From Drosophila miranda (lineage: Eukaryota > Arthropoda > Insecta > Diptera > Drosophilidae), in the NCBI RefSeq assembly GCF_003369915.1, contig NC_046676.1:18086001-18150000 (forward strand): 64,000 nt of DNA, read 5' to 3'. Positions 33,554-45,500 of the stretch are shown here, in pieces. Position numbers and translations under genes: made by a program. Below the pieces are notes generated by a model. The model had not been told where the DNA came from. It saw only the letters and a list, made by a program, of their open reading frames with translations, and did no database searches. The first letter of the stretch is position 1; each line of letters begins with the position of its first letter.

Positions 33554-36228
33554 GGCCCCAGGACAGAGAGCGGCACTCTGCTACTAAATCTACTTTAATT
33601 TATCACAAATAAAAACACTTGATTAGTGGCACATGGGTATACCTATGGACTATCCCTTGAATGGATTTGGCAAGCCGAGCGTCAAAGGAATTCATTCTTT
33701 TGTGACCCGATGTCCGCACAGCAAGACGCCATCCACCGACTGAAGAGGGGAGGGGGGTGTGCGGTGCACGCACGGTTTTTGTGGAATTTTTCGATTGTTC
33801 CAAACGTCCTTTGCCGGCCACAAAAGCGCCACGTCAATCCGCAAAACAAAAGGCAGACAACAACCGTCGGGGGCTGTTAATAAAATCTGGAAATGTGAAA
33901 ATATACGCGTGGGAGTCAAAAGAACATTCGTGATGAAAACTATATTGATTTTTGCCGTACGAAACTCCAGTTGGACTCTAGTTTGAGACAAACGAGAAGC
34001 GAGAAAGCGGCTTATCATATTAACAGTGCGTATACGTGACGGCAATGCTCATACGCATCAGAAACAGAAACAGCAACAGCTACTGACTGTACTGTACCCC
34101 TCTGCAGCACTGCAACATATTTGATTTTTTTTTGGTTTTATCGGCTTTTAGCAGCCGATAAAAGCGAAGGAGTAATGCAAGGCTACCCTGTAAAGTTGGA
34201 AGCCCGGCCTCGATTTGGCTTGACTTTGAGCGAATTACTGAAGCATTCAGTCACAACACTCACAGAATATCCAGTATACGGTATTCGCTATTCGCTATTC
34301 GGTATGCCTATGGCGTTGTCTTTAACAATAATAAAATAAAAACAATTGTTAATAGGGAACTTTGTAACATTTTTTATGTCATTTGAGCGCGCACACAGAT
34401 GCTTGAGTTACAAAAAACGTTGTTGCCGCACCCCCACGCCCCCACAGTCCCGCTGCTCCGCCCCCACAAACAACAATGTCACGCGTGACGTTTGACGGCA
34501 ATGTTGATGCCGCCAAGGCAATAGCAACCGATAGCAAAGATTATCCAGTGAGAAGTATCATCTGTTTCTCCCAACTACGTCGCGCCCTCTGCCTGCCTGC
34601 CTGTCTGTCTGCCTGTCTGCCCCTCGTAGTTGCAGCTACAAATTTTGGCCTGTATTTGATTTGTGTCTGCCGCTGTCTGCTTATTTGTTTGCCACTTTGC
34701 GTCTGCATGCCAAAAATACTACGAGTATGCGTACATATATGCGATGTTAACATTTGGGATTAATTTCTGGTTCATATTTGGTTTTGTTTGTTTGTGTTTT
34801 TTGCGACTGTTTGTTACCTTGCCCCAGGAAGAGGCAATCGAAGCATGTGCCAAAACACGTTCCCCAAATATTCCCATTCACACTTGCCGTGTACTTTTGC
34901 GGTCTTGTAGGTGCGTATACGATATAGGATATCGGGTATAGGGTAGACGGAGGAACTGCTCAGATTCGATCTCGAAAATGTTTCGCTTTTCTAGGAAAAA
35001 CCAATGGCTTTTTGATCAGTTTTCCCCCAAAAGTTAGCAACCAAAATTCAACTGGAATTCAACTCGATTCGAAGGAAAGTGTATCTATATCTTCGCTCAC
35101 CGATGAAATAATCTTTGAATTGGTGTTTTTGGGGCTTGTTTTTGGATGTTTGTTTTTAAAAAGAAAAAAAAAACCAAAACGAAATGTTGAATATATTGAC
35201 TGGCATTTGAATGCTAATTGAAGTTGGATATACGATCCTATACGATCATATATTGTATGTATCTCCATGCTGTTGCTGCGGGAAGTTTTTTGTTGGATAA
35301 GCGGGCATTTCCGGGGGAAAAGAGGCAAAAGTCAATGATATTATTATTTTCCAAATTAATTGAAAGTTAACCACCAATTGGCATATGATTTTATGAGCTT
35401 TGATACGAAAAATCTCTAAATCTTTCTCTATTTTAGTTGCTGATTAAAGCCTCGCCAAGGACTCCCAACGCGAATAAAGGATAAGTGGATGAGTGGGAAA
35501 GTGGGAAAACGATTCCTCTTCAAAAGTCGACAAATGAAAACCAACAAAAACAACAGTCAGAGCCATCGCTTATGCAACAACCTGTTGAGCCCAGAAGCCG
35601 CAAGTGTCGACCATAGTAGCAATCAGGACAGGAACCGGGGCAATCAGAGCATCTTGCGGATACAAAGCAGCTACACTTACAAGTGTCTCAACCACAATCC
35701 GCGACTAGAGGTGCTAACCTGACTCCCAGCACCCAGCTCTCAGCTCCCAGCTCTCAGCAACGACTCCTCGTGACCCGCTAAGAGAGCCGCATACTGACGA
35801 AAGACTTGAAGTTGAAGTTGAAGTTGCAGTTGCAGTTGGCGGTGGCTGTGGCATCAGAGAGAGAGAGAGAGAGAGAGAGAGACCCTGAAACTGAATCTGA
35901 ATCTGAAAACCAAAACAAAAACGTAAAAGCCAAAATCTGGTTTGACTCGATTCGACGATACGCCACGAGCGATCCACAGACGAGCCTCCTTCCAGTGTTT
36001 CGGTTGCTGTGCTCCACTTTCAGTGGCTCTGGCTCTGGCTCTGGCTCCATCTTTGGCTGTGTCTCTGACTCTGTTTACTGGCCACTGGCCACTGGATCTG
36101 CCCCGATAAAGGCAATAAACAAAAGACGAGAGAGCTGTAGCTGTGGCTGAACCGCAAACTGGTTCTGGTATCTCTTTTATTGTGTGATCTGCAGGCTGCA
36201 GCTTGAAGTTGTAGTTGTAGTTGGACTC
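33554..36228. other. Region between PNP-like gene and Sesn first identified exon
   Basis: No supported coding sequence. The last ~450 bp before Sesn (35780-36228) carry short-unit repeats (GAAGTT, GCAGTT, a (GA)n run at 35856-35882, GGCTCT) and an acceptor-like CTGCAG at 36193-36194, suggesting 5' UTR and promoter sequence of Sesn. Confidence 0.45.
35856..35882. repeat. (GA)n repeat, possible GAGA-factor sites
   Basis: About 13 GA units roughly 350 bp upstream of the first identified Sesn coding exon. GAGA runs can bind Trl/GAF at Drosophila promoters; the position is suggestive only. Confidence 0.6.
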
Positions 36229-39200
36229 ATGTCTTACGCTGTTGATTATTTCGCGGATATGGGACAGATCTCACAAGATGTAAGTACACAAAACCCCACT
36301 TTCATACTATACCCAAATACTCGTATGTACACGTACATAGCTGTACGGCTAGTCATAATTACAATATTTTTGCCTGTCAGATACACTCAACCCCAACCAA
36401 TTTTCACTAAATTTAAAGATACTTGTTTGCCGATTCAGTGGGGAAGTTCAGTTGTATTGGGGCCAGACCCTGGCTGCTTTTATTGGAGCATCGACTGAGG
36501 TATGGTTGCATAGTTTTTAATTAATAGAGGACATGGGGCAATGGTATTGAATTCATCACAAAAATCCTATCGAATATTTAGGGAATTCCACATTTTTGTT
36601 TGTTTCGGCTGCAGGCAGGCCCAACGATGCCAAAGTTGCAGGATATTCGGCCTCCTTGTAGGTGCATCCTTGCATTGTTGGCAGGCCAACAAAATCCTTG
36701 AACACAAAAAGGCCAAAAGCACCACAATTTTCCATGCAACTCAATCAGATATTTATGCCCCAGAATGGGGCAGCAGCAGAACAGTAAATCATTAGCACTG
36801 CGAATAGAGTATTTTCCAGGATATCGTATTACAGGACACAGAATTTTGGATAATTGTTGAAGCAAACGGCCAGCCACAGCACAGCACAGCACAGATGTCA
36901 TGCATCAGAGTAGGCGACGTTGCAAATGAATATTAAATCAAATTAAAGCGAAATCTATTAAAATAAATTATGCAAAGGTCCCTGCCACAGTGGAGCCACA
37001 CCACTCCACTCCACTCCACACCACTCCATACCACACATGTGCAAACAACACATAATTGGGTGCAGTCCGGTGTCCAGAATCCGGAGTCCTGAGTCCTGAG
37101 TCCGAAGAAGCATGTTTATTTGTTTCAACCGCCGAGCAGGAATTAAGCAAAAATTCAGGAGGTGGAAACCTGTGGTAAAAGCGAGTAAAAGCAGCGAACG
37201 CGTATAACTTTTTTGACGAATGTGAAATGCTGTCTGCATTTCCCAGAGTTTCCCGTTGTTTCCCCGAGTTGCACAGAGTCGTATTCCCGGTGATTGTGGG
37301 ATTGTGGGAGTGTGGGATTGTGTTTATTTAATTAGCAGCATGGCAACTACGAAAATAATATCAAAACTATTACCGTAAAGTCGGGTGCCCCAGGTGCTCT
37401 GTGGCTGGGTGTCGCTGGGGCTCTACCCCGATAAGCAACAGCACCCCCACCCCCACCCCTTTTGTTGGTTTCCTTCACATTTTGATAAGCAGTCCCTCGT
37501 GGAATAGTTTTTGGCACTTCTTTTTTAGGCCAAAGATAACGCAGAAACCTCAGCGATTTTACATGTTTTTTTTTCATAATAAAATATAATATAAATGCTG
37601 CAAGTATCTGGGTCACCTAATCAGCCAAAATGTAGGCAAATTGCGACTTGAATTTAATTGAAATCGAGAGCAGCAGAAACAGAAACAGAAACAGAAACAA
37701 AGGCGAAGCATCAGAGCCAACAGATGGGTGTTGGAGGGGGCGGGCGGGCGGTTGGGTAGGTTAATCAACGCTTTTGCGGTTTGTCGGGGGACTAACTATA
37801 GTACATATATAGTGGGTATACATATATGGAAATATGAACACTAATTATGTATTGGGGAATGCAATTATTTTCGGCATTTGGCTGGGGAATATCTGTGGTT
37901 TTTTTGGGCAGCATTTAGGCGCTCTGGAGTCGCATTCATGGGGCATTCTTCAATTGTTGAGCGCTCGATCTGCTGCAAGAAGATGGGAATGCAATCGAAG
38001 CAGAGGAAATCATAATAAATAATAATTGCAATTACCACCAGAGACCCCCTCGGGCGTATCTGTCGAGGGGGGAGAGGCGGGAGGCCATCGGCCATCGGCA
38101 ACAGACAGGCAGGCCTCGCAGGCAAAAGCAAAGAATTTTATTTACGCAATAAATATAAATTGTATAAAAATACATTATCCGCAGGGCGGCGACGGCGGGG
38201 GCCGCAGGGTGGGGTTTGGTGGCTGGTGTTGACTCCTGGGGACAGCGTCAGTCCGTCAGTCAGTCAGTCCGTCAGTCAGTCAGTCCGTCAGTCAGTCAGT
38301 CAGTCATTGCGGCCTGAGAGCAGTATCAAAATAAACAGATGTATGCCCGCCCGCCGCTGGCAAGAGTCCAAAAAGGCTTTCGCCTTTCGAGTGAGTGACG
38401 GCGGAAAACGCACTAACTGATTGAGTGAGTGAATTACAGAGTTAATGAGTGATTGCAGGAGTGAATGATTGAAGGAGTAACGGAGTAACGGAGTAACGGA
38501 GTAACGGAGTGACGGAGTGACGGCTTTCGCCATTGATTGATTGACGCATCCACTAACTGAATTGCAGTGCGAATGCATAATTGAAGATGCGATTGAATGA
38601 GTGAATAAGTCAGTTTAATACGTAGTTCCTTCCCTCCAGCGAAAAGCTAAAATTTACTCGTATATGTATGTACTCGTATAATATCGTATCTTTCGTTCTG
38701 ATTGGATGGGGGTATCGTAATTATATGAGATGTGTTTTCCTTTATACATTTATACTTGCTGCATTCCCATTAATACAAGTTACTCGAAACGAAACGAGTA
38801 TAAAGATACAGATACAGATGCAGATACATGGTATACACATGTACATGTGTAGTTCTAGATAGTTCGTTGACCTTGCGTCGGCTAAATATAGAATTTGTCG
38901 GATCACTAGCCATTTGTCCAGCGATTTGCATTGTCCGACATACAGACAGAGAATGAGAGAGTTATCAGTGGGCGGTTATCAGTGGAAGATGACAGTATTT
39001 TCTACATACATACATATATTTGAAGGGATGTACGTAAGTGCTACAGAGAAACTTGCCGACATTTGATATGAAAACGTACATAGTCGTTTAGTCGTATGCC
39101 TCGTAAATACAATGTCCTACAGAGGCTGGTGATGGGGATGGAGACGGGTGTTCTCTTTTGTTCACCTAATAATTTGTGCGGCACTTTATCAGCAGACAAA

Positions 39201-42200
39201 GTGTCGCTCTGAGTGCCAGACAGCTTGAATTTTGGGTAGAAGAAGGCACCCCCCTCCCGCCCAATCACTCACACAGATGGATATTGAGGTGGGTCAATGT
39301 GTTGAGTGTCGGAAGGTGGGGTTTGTTTATAGATTTTTGTTAAAGAGCCGCTTAAAAATGATGTGAAAAACATCTCAAACGTTGACGAACAGAACCAATA
39401 TATTTCGTTGTTCAGAGGTTCAGATTAATTAATTAAAGGCCAAAGGTGATTCTTTTGCTTTCGAAATAATCGCCATTATCCTGTGAAGGCAAAAAAGAGC
39501 CTTCGCCAGGGAAAAGAATGATGAAAATTTAAGGTAAAAGCCATGGAAATAAAAGAGGAATTTCATCAATTTCAATCCTGTAGAAGATGCTATTTACCCT
39601 CTTTGCGTCTCGCTGCCTCCCTGATTATCCAATACCTGACATTACCCCCTCACCGCCCCATTTCATGCAGAAGATAATGGACTGGCGGGAGCCCCAGCCA
39701 CGGCCCCCAGCTCTGGGGAGTTGGGTTGTCTGTTTGTCTGTCGCCGTCTGGCCATAAAATGTCAATCAATAAATAAAAAACAGAGTGCAAAATATGATTT
39801 AGCTGCATATCTAAGGAGCAATAAAAGCATTGTTCGGGATTTTTATTGAAAAACATTAAATGACAAAAAATGTGCCAATAATGCCAGTAATTTAATTAAC
39901 AGCAACGATTGTTTGTGTCAACAATCGGTGCATACACACTTTGTTGTTTGTTATTCCAGAGTAAATACGAGTAGATCTAATTAAATATTCGCCAATGCAA
40001 TGCAGGGGAAAACTGTAATCGAACTCGTACATACTATGTGGCATGTGGTATGTAAATGGTTATATAGTAGTGATAGTGGTAGTGGTAGTAGTATATGCCT
40101 GTAGGAAAAATAGTTTATCACGTCTAGACATGTCTTTATTATTATCTACGCACACACACAGGCACACAACACAAACAAAACGCTTGCACAATTTCTGTTT
40201 TTTTCATACGCGAGTAGAAGCTTTATATTTTTTCGTTTATGTTGTTTTTTTTTGTTTCCCGTTGTACTCCCGTACACATTGTAGTATTGGAAAGCGTTTT
40301 ATTCGGTTATAAGCCGGGCCTTATTTTATTTATTATTTATTATTTAAATCCCCCTTTCGCTCATGGGAATACCATTAATTTGGTTTACTCTCAATTCTTA
40401 GGGTATTCTCCGCTTCGTTGTGGCACGGCTTTTGGTTTTTTGGTTTTGCTTTCTTGTGTGTGTGTGTGTGTGTGTGTGTGTTTTGTTTTGTTTTGTTCGC
40501 GTCGTTGCTGCCTCTCGTGTGCATTTCTACAACACCTGACGTTTTTTCCACTTTACTTGTTTACCTACTTATTGTTTTTCGTGGCCCCCGCCCTCCATCC
40601 CGCCCCCACTACTCGTATTCATAAGTCTATCTCCCTGTCTGTCTGCCTATCTATCCGTGTCCCCGTCCCTCGCTCTCCGCTTCGCTTCTCTTCTCTCTTC
40701 GCCTCCATCCATGGCATTCTACCATTTATGCTAATTTATTTGCCTGTTTACCAGCTTTTGTTTTAATCTGTTTGTGGGGTTGTGTGCTGACACTGTGTTT
40801 GAATAGTATACGTACTGAATAGTGTGCGTGTGTATGAGTGATTGAATATGAGTAGTGTTCAGTGTTCAGTGTTCAGTGTTCAAGTGTGTGCGAGAGTATT
40901 CAGAGTAGTGTGGATGGAAAACAATGATACATATTTCAGAGCTAAATTACACCACAAAAATGTATTGTCCACGCCGCTCCATTCTGCTCCACGCCGCTCC
41001 ATTCTGCTCCACGCCGCTCCACTCTGCTCCACGCCGCTCCACTCTGCTCCACTCTGCTTTGCGTTAATTATGTTAATTTATTAATTTGTCTTGGAAAGAG
41101 GAAAGGAAATCAAGATTAGCTTACTGAAATTAATTGCCCGCAATTAACATACGTACATAAGCTCCAAGAGCGTCAAGAGCTGCGTTGCATCCGGCGGAGA
41201 GATAGAAACAGAGAGATCGAGAGAGAGAGAAAGAGAGAGAGAGTGTACACACCCTCGTATTGCCCCAGAGAGAAAAAAAAAAGCCCTGAGCCCCGAATAG
41301 TTGCACTTGGATCTCAACATGGCTGTGCTTTCTCTCAGTGCAGCCTGAACGGTGGTAGGACGCTCCTGGAGGTGTGAAATTTTCCAGTTTTCTCCAAATC
41401 GTGTGCAGTATGCAATTATCTGCACTTGATCTCAATTTACACTTTCCCCCAAGACTTTTGTCTGATTTCCTGGGAATCCAAAGGATTTCCGCATTAATTA
41501 ATAATCATGCACCTGAATGGGTGCACAAAGGTGGCCGTTATTCATGTTCTTCTACTCAATTTAATGAGAAGTCTTAAGTCCGGATGAGGAGCTTTGACTG
41601 GGTAGTAGATAGAGGTGCAACCGCAAACAAGGATTAATTATCAAACATCACGGACACCATCATTACATACACCACCATTGTGCGGCGTCAGGACCGCATG
41701 CAGCGCTTCCATCTCCATCTCCTTCGATCATTGTCATTGATTGTTGCTGCATCTAGGGCTACCCAATTACTATTATTTCTTCAAATTAACGCCCATACAT
41801 ATGTACATACATTGTGCATATGCCCAAAAACATGGCCTAAGCCTAAGCCCAAGCAACCCCCCGCCGCCTGCCTGCCATGGCTCGAACGGGTCTGGGTCTG
41901 GGTCTGGGTCTGGGACTGGGACTGGGACTGGGTCGTGTGTGTGCGCTGTATGCCAAAGGCGAAAACTAGTTTGATTTTCCAAACGGGTTTACCCCATCCC
42001 CTAGCCTTGCCCTGCCTTGCCTTGGGTCTGTGTGGGTGTCCATTATTTCCATGGCAGAACTTTGACGATGATGATGGAAGTCAACAAGTGCAGTCAAAGT
42101 TTAGTATTTAATTAAATTTCAGGGGCAATTACCAGGATTCTCTCTCCCTCCCTCCATCTGGCTTTCAAGGTAGATTAATAATCCGATTTTAAAGATCTTT

Positions 42201-42526
42201 GCGAATAGTTTTTAGCCCGTAAATCAAATTGATTTATGTACCAGCTCTGGTTTCAATTTTGTTAGGCATTTGTTATATCCGACAGCTCCCATAACGTCTA
42301 CTCATTCATTCGATTAATTAGTGAACATTCGGTTCGATTAATTATGTATGTGAAAGCCAGGGCACTTTTGTTGTTAGCTGATTTACATTTCTCTCACTCG
42401 CGAGCATCCGAGTGTCGTAAGTGCCGTTTTGTGGCTATTAATTTCATTCATTCGATGGAATAATTATGAAATTAGCACTGGCTCTGGCTCTGGAACGTGG
42501 GCGCCTCAAATGGGTGTGACTTTGAG

Positions 42527-42558
<32 letters not shown>

Positions 42559-45500
42559 AGTGGGTGGCGGGGGCGGTGGCTTAAGGTTAACACTAAACTT
42601 GATTATGCAAATATCGGAACTACCATTTTTGGTGGCTACAACTATTCCCTCGAATGATTCTCTGACTGCAACGAAGCACACAAAAACATACATATGTATG
42701 TGTATCTACAACTTATGTACGTACTATTTACGCACTTGCTTTTTATATGGTGCCGGAGAGATTGTGCTATCTAGAAATTAAAATAGAAATATACGTACAT
42801 GTGTACTAGAGGCGGAGCCCACTCTCGTTTGGAGTCATTGAACGTTTAATAACATCGTCCCAGTTTGTGGCACCACACCATACAACACAACAACAGGAAA
42901 ATAAACTAATAAATACACCATCAGCATTGGATCTTGTATCTTCACTATTTGTGCTGGGTTTCCCCAAGGACTGTCTTCAATCTCCTGCTATGTGCCCTTT
43001 TACCGGTTTGTTTTTTTTTTTTCCTGGAAAACGGCGGAATGCAATACAAATCGGACCCTTTGCGAGGAGGCTGTGAGGCGAACAGAATTTCTATGGCAAC
43101 GGCTTATTGATTCCAGCCATAGGGTGGGCCATGAATAGGTGCAATGCAATTCTATTTAAGCCTTCGAAGTCTGCTTTCATCATAAGAGCTTAAGGGATGG
43201 TGGGAAGGGTGGGGTGTCTCGAATATCAAATTAGTGTGGAAAAAGTTTTCATTCATTTGTGGCAGGCAGCAACAGGTCGTGTGTATGCTGCGGCAAGCCT
43301 AATTGCAACCGATATCTGCGAGAAAACTCTCAGCTGAGTTTTGAACAAAAGTTTAGCCTGTTTTTGCATGCACTTCCCCCGCACTTCCGCCGCACTCCTT
43401 CGGTTAGTTTTCAACTAATTTTCCAATAATGACTCTCGATTCCATCCACAGTGTTCCTCAGCAGCCACAAGCACAGACTTTGACATGGATGATCTCGACG
43501 ATTTGGATCAAGTGACGCAGGTGATCGGCTACCATCCGCACTTTCACGATCACTTTCTCCGCACCCAGAACTTCATCATGAAGGGCGACGGACCCCTGCC
43601 CAACGACTACAGATACTATCTGGCCATAATTGTGAGTGTCTACTCTTTATTCATGTGTGTGTTCGGTAGGCGCACGCGTGCCAATGATTTAATAAACATT
43701 ACCAGTTCGGAAATTGGGAAAACAATCGAATTTGATTGTATCTCCAGTGCACGGAAATGCCACGCTATGGCTGTGTTCTGGCTGCGGCTTAATCAGGTTT
43801 TCCAGAACCATCCAGCCCTTGGCTCGATGTACATATGAGAGAGAGAAAGGCGCTATTGCTATTGCACGCCTATTTTTTGCCATATCTGTTGTTTTTTTTT
43901 GTCTACCCGGCGGCTCATTCGAGGCATCCCTATCCATTCGTGGCACGTACACGGCAGCCGCTGTCAGATCAAAACCGTATGCAGTTTCTGGCAGCTTTTT
44001 TGGGGAAGGAGCCGATTGAATAGGAGACTGACACGAGCATGGGAGCTGTCTGTTAAAATTGCCTGGAAATTTTAAGTCCATTAGCTGCTGCTTCTGTCAG
44101 CAGAGCACATTTGCAACGGCTGGGCGGACGGACAAGTCGGACTACTGCATCGAGTGGCCGTCCGCCCATCAGAAGGACACCTAGTTATAATTCCTGGCGA
44201 TAGGGTGGCGACAGGGGAGAGTGCACAAAAGCTCTAAACTTTCACATTCGATAGGGGGGTTTCAGGGGGAAAAGATCAACTCATCATTTCGGGCGCCCGC
44301 TAATTGTGTTTGTCTATCAGAAGATTACTGGTTGTACATATACATACGTATATACATATGTATGTATACTGCGCGAACGAAAAGCTCACGTAATCGCTTA
44401 AGAGAGGCTGTTCTCTCGCCCACATGCCCACACGCACAAATACTCGTATTCGCTGCGCTTTAGAACTGCACTTCATTGCTCTCTCGGGAACAAGGCGCGA
44501 AAGGGAAGATGAGAGGACGAGGCTGTTCGCTCCGACTCTTTCTTTCTTCGTTTGTTTCTGCCTTCCGCCTATGATCGTGCGCTTTACCGAAAGACCTGCC
44601 GCTGGCTTTGAACAGTTAAACATTCGCTATTTTTTGTTGTTCTTTTGCCTTTAGCTCTATTTACATAGATATTGTATAAATGTGTGCTGCATATTTTTAG
44701 TTATTATTTATCAATACCATCGGTTTTTTATTGCCCCTGCCTTGTTCTATCGAATGGAATTATACATTAATAGTGTTAAGCATGAATTTGTGCTATTTTG
44801 CGTCTACTTTGATGACCCTAATGACTTCCCTTCTTACGTGGGCGCTGGGGACCTATTCTATTCCCCGACTGCCGCTTCACCCTCCACCAGCCCAGTACGC
44901 TGGTGAATTAAAATTAAATATTGAAAAGCTGAAAAGTTACAAAAGGAAATCTCGGACAATAGAAACTCTCTTCCATCGATCGTCGACAAATTATTATTGA
45001 ATCATTTCCAATCGGAAGAAAAAATCATATTGCTGCTGTAATAAAAGTCTTTTGGGCCGACCGAAAACGAAATAAACCTCGAATTAGTAAAAGAAATGCG
45101 TAATTAAAATTGATGTATCGTATGTATCGCTGCAATCGAGGGCGTTCCAAACGGACTTTGAACCCCACCCCCGAATTTCGAACCGAATACATTTTCCGTC
45201 CGTCCCGCGGAAAATCGAAAGCAAAATACGAAAATACCATTACAGATTATAGAAAAATGCATTTAGCAATTACTTGGCCAATTTTGTTGGTCCATAAAAG
45301 GTTAACGTTCTCTGAACGTTCTAAATATACTGAGAGATTTGTAATTTATTGTTTTAGCTGTGCGTACGCCTATAAAAATAAACATAAATTCGATAACTTA
45401 TGTATCTACGAATTTGTATATACATATCATATGTATATGTCGTATCAGAGGACTTTGGCATTTGCTGGCATTCCTCTGAGCAAAATAATAGAGACCATCG

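Larger units (their letters stand above)
36280..43451. other. Sesn intron 1 (7.2 kb)
   Basis: GT-AG intron with no nested gene seen on either strand. It is unusually rich in simple and short tandem repeats, several listed separately. ORFs here translate repeats and look random. A size like this in a Drosophila 5' intron commonly means enhancers. Confidence 0.6.

Noticed and set aside
32564..33598. 344-codon open frame on the plus strand opposite the PNP-like gene
   Set aside because: It is antisense to a clear coding exon and translates to a His/Ala/Gln/Leu-rich sequence typical of the codon-bias shadow of a GC-rich gene.
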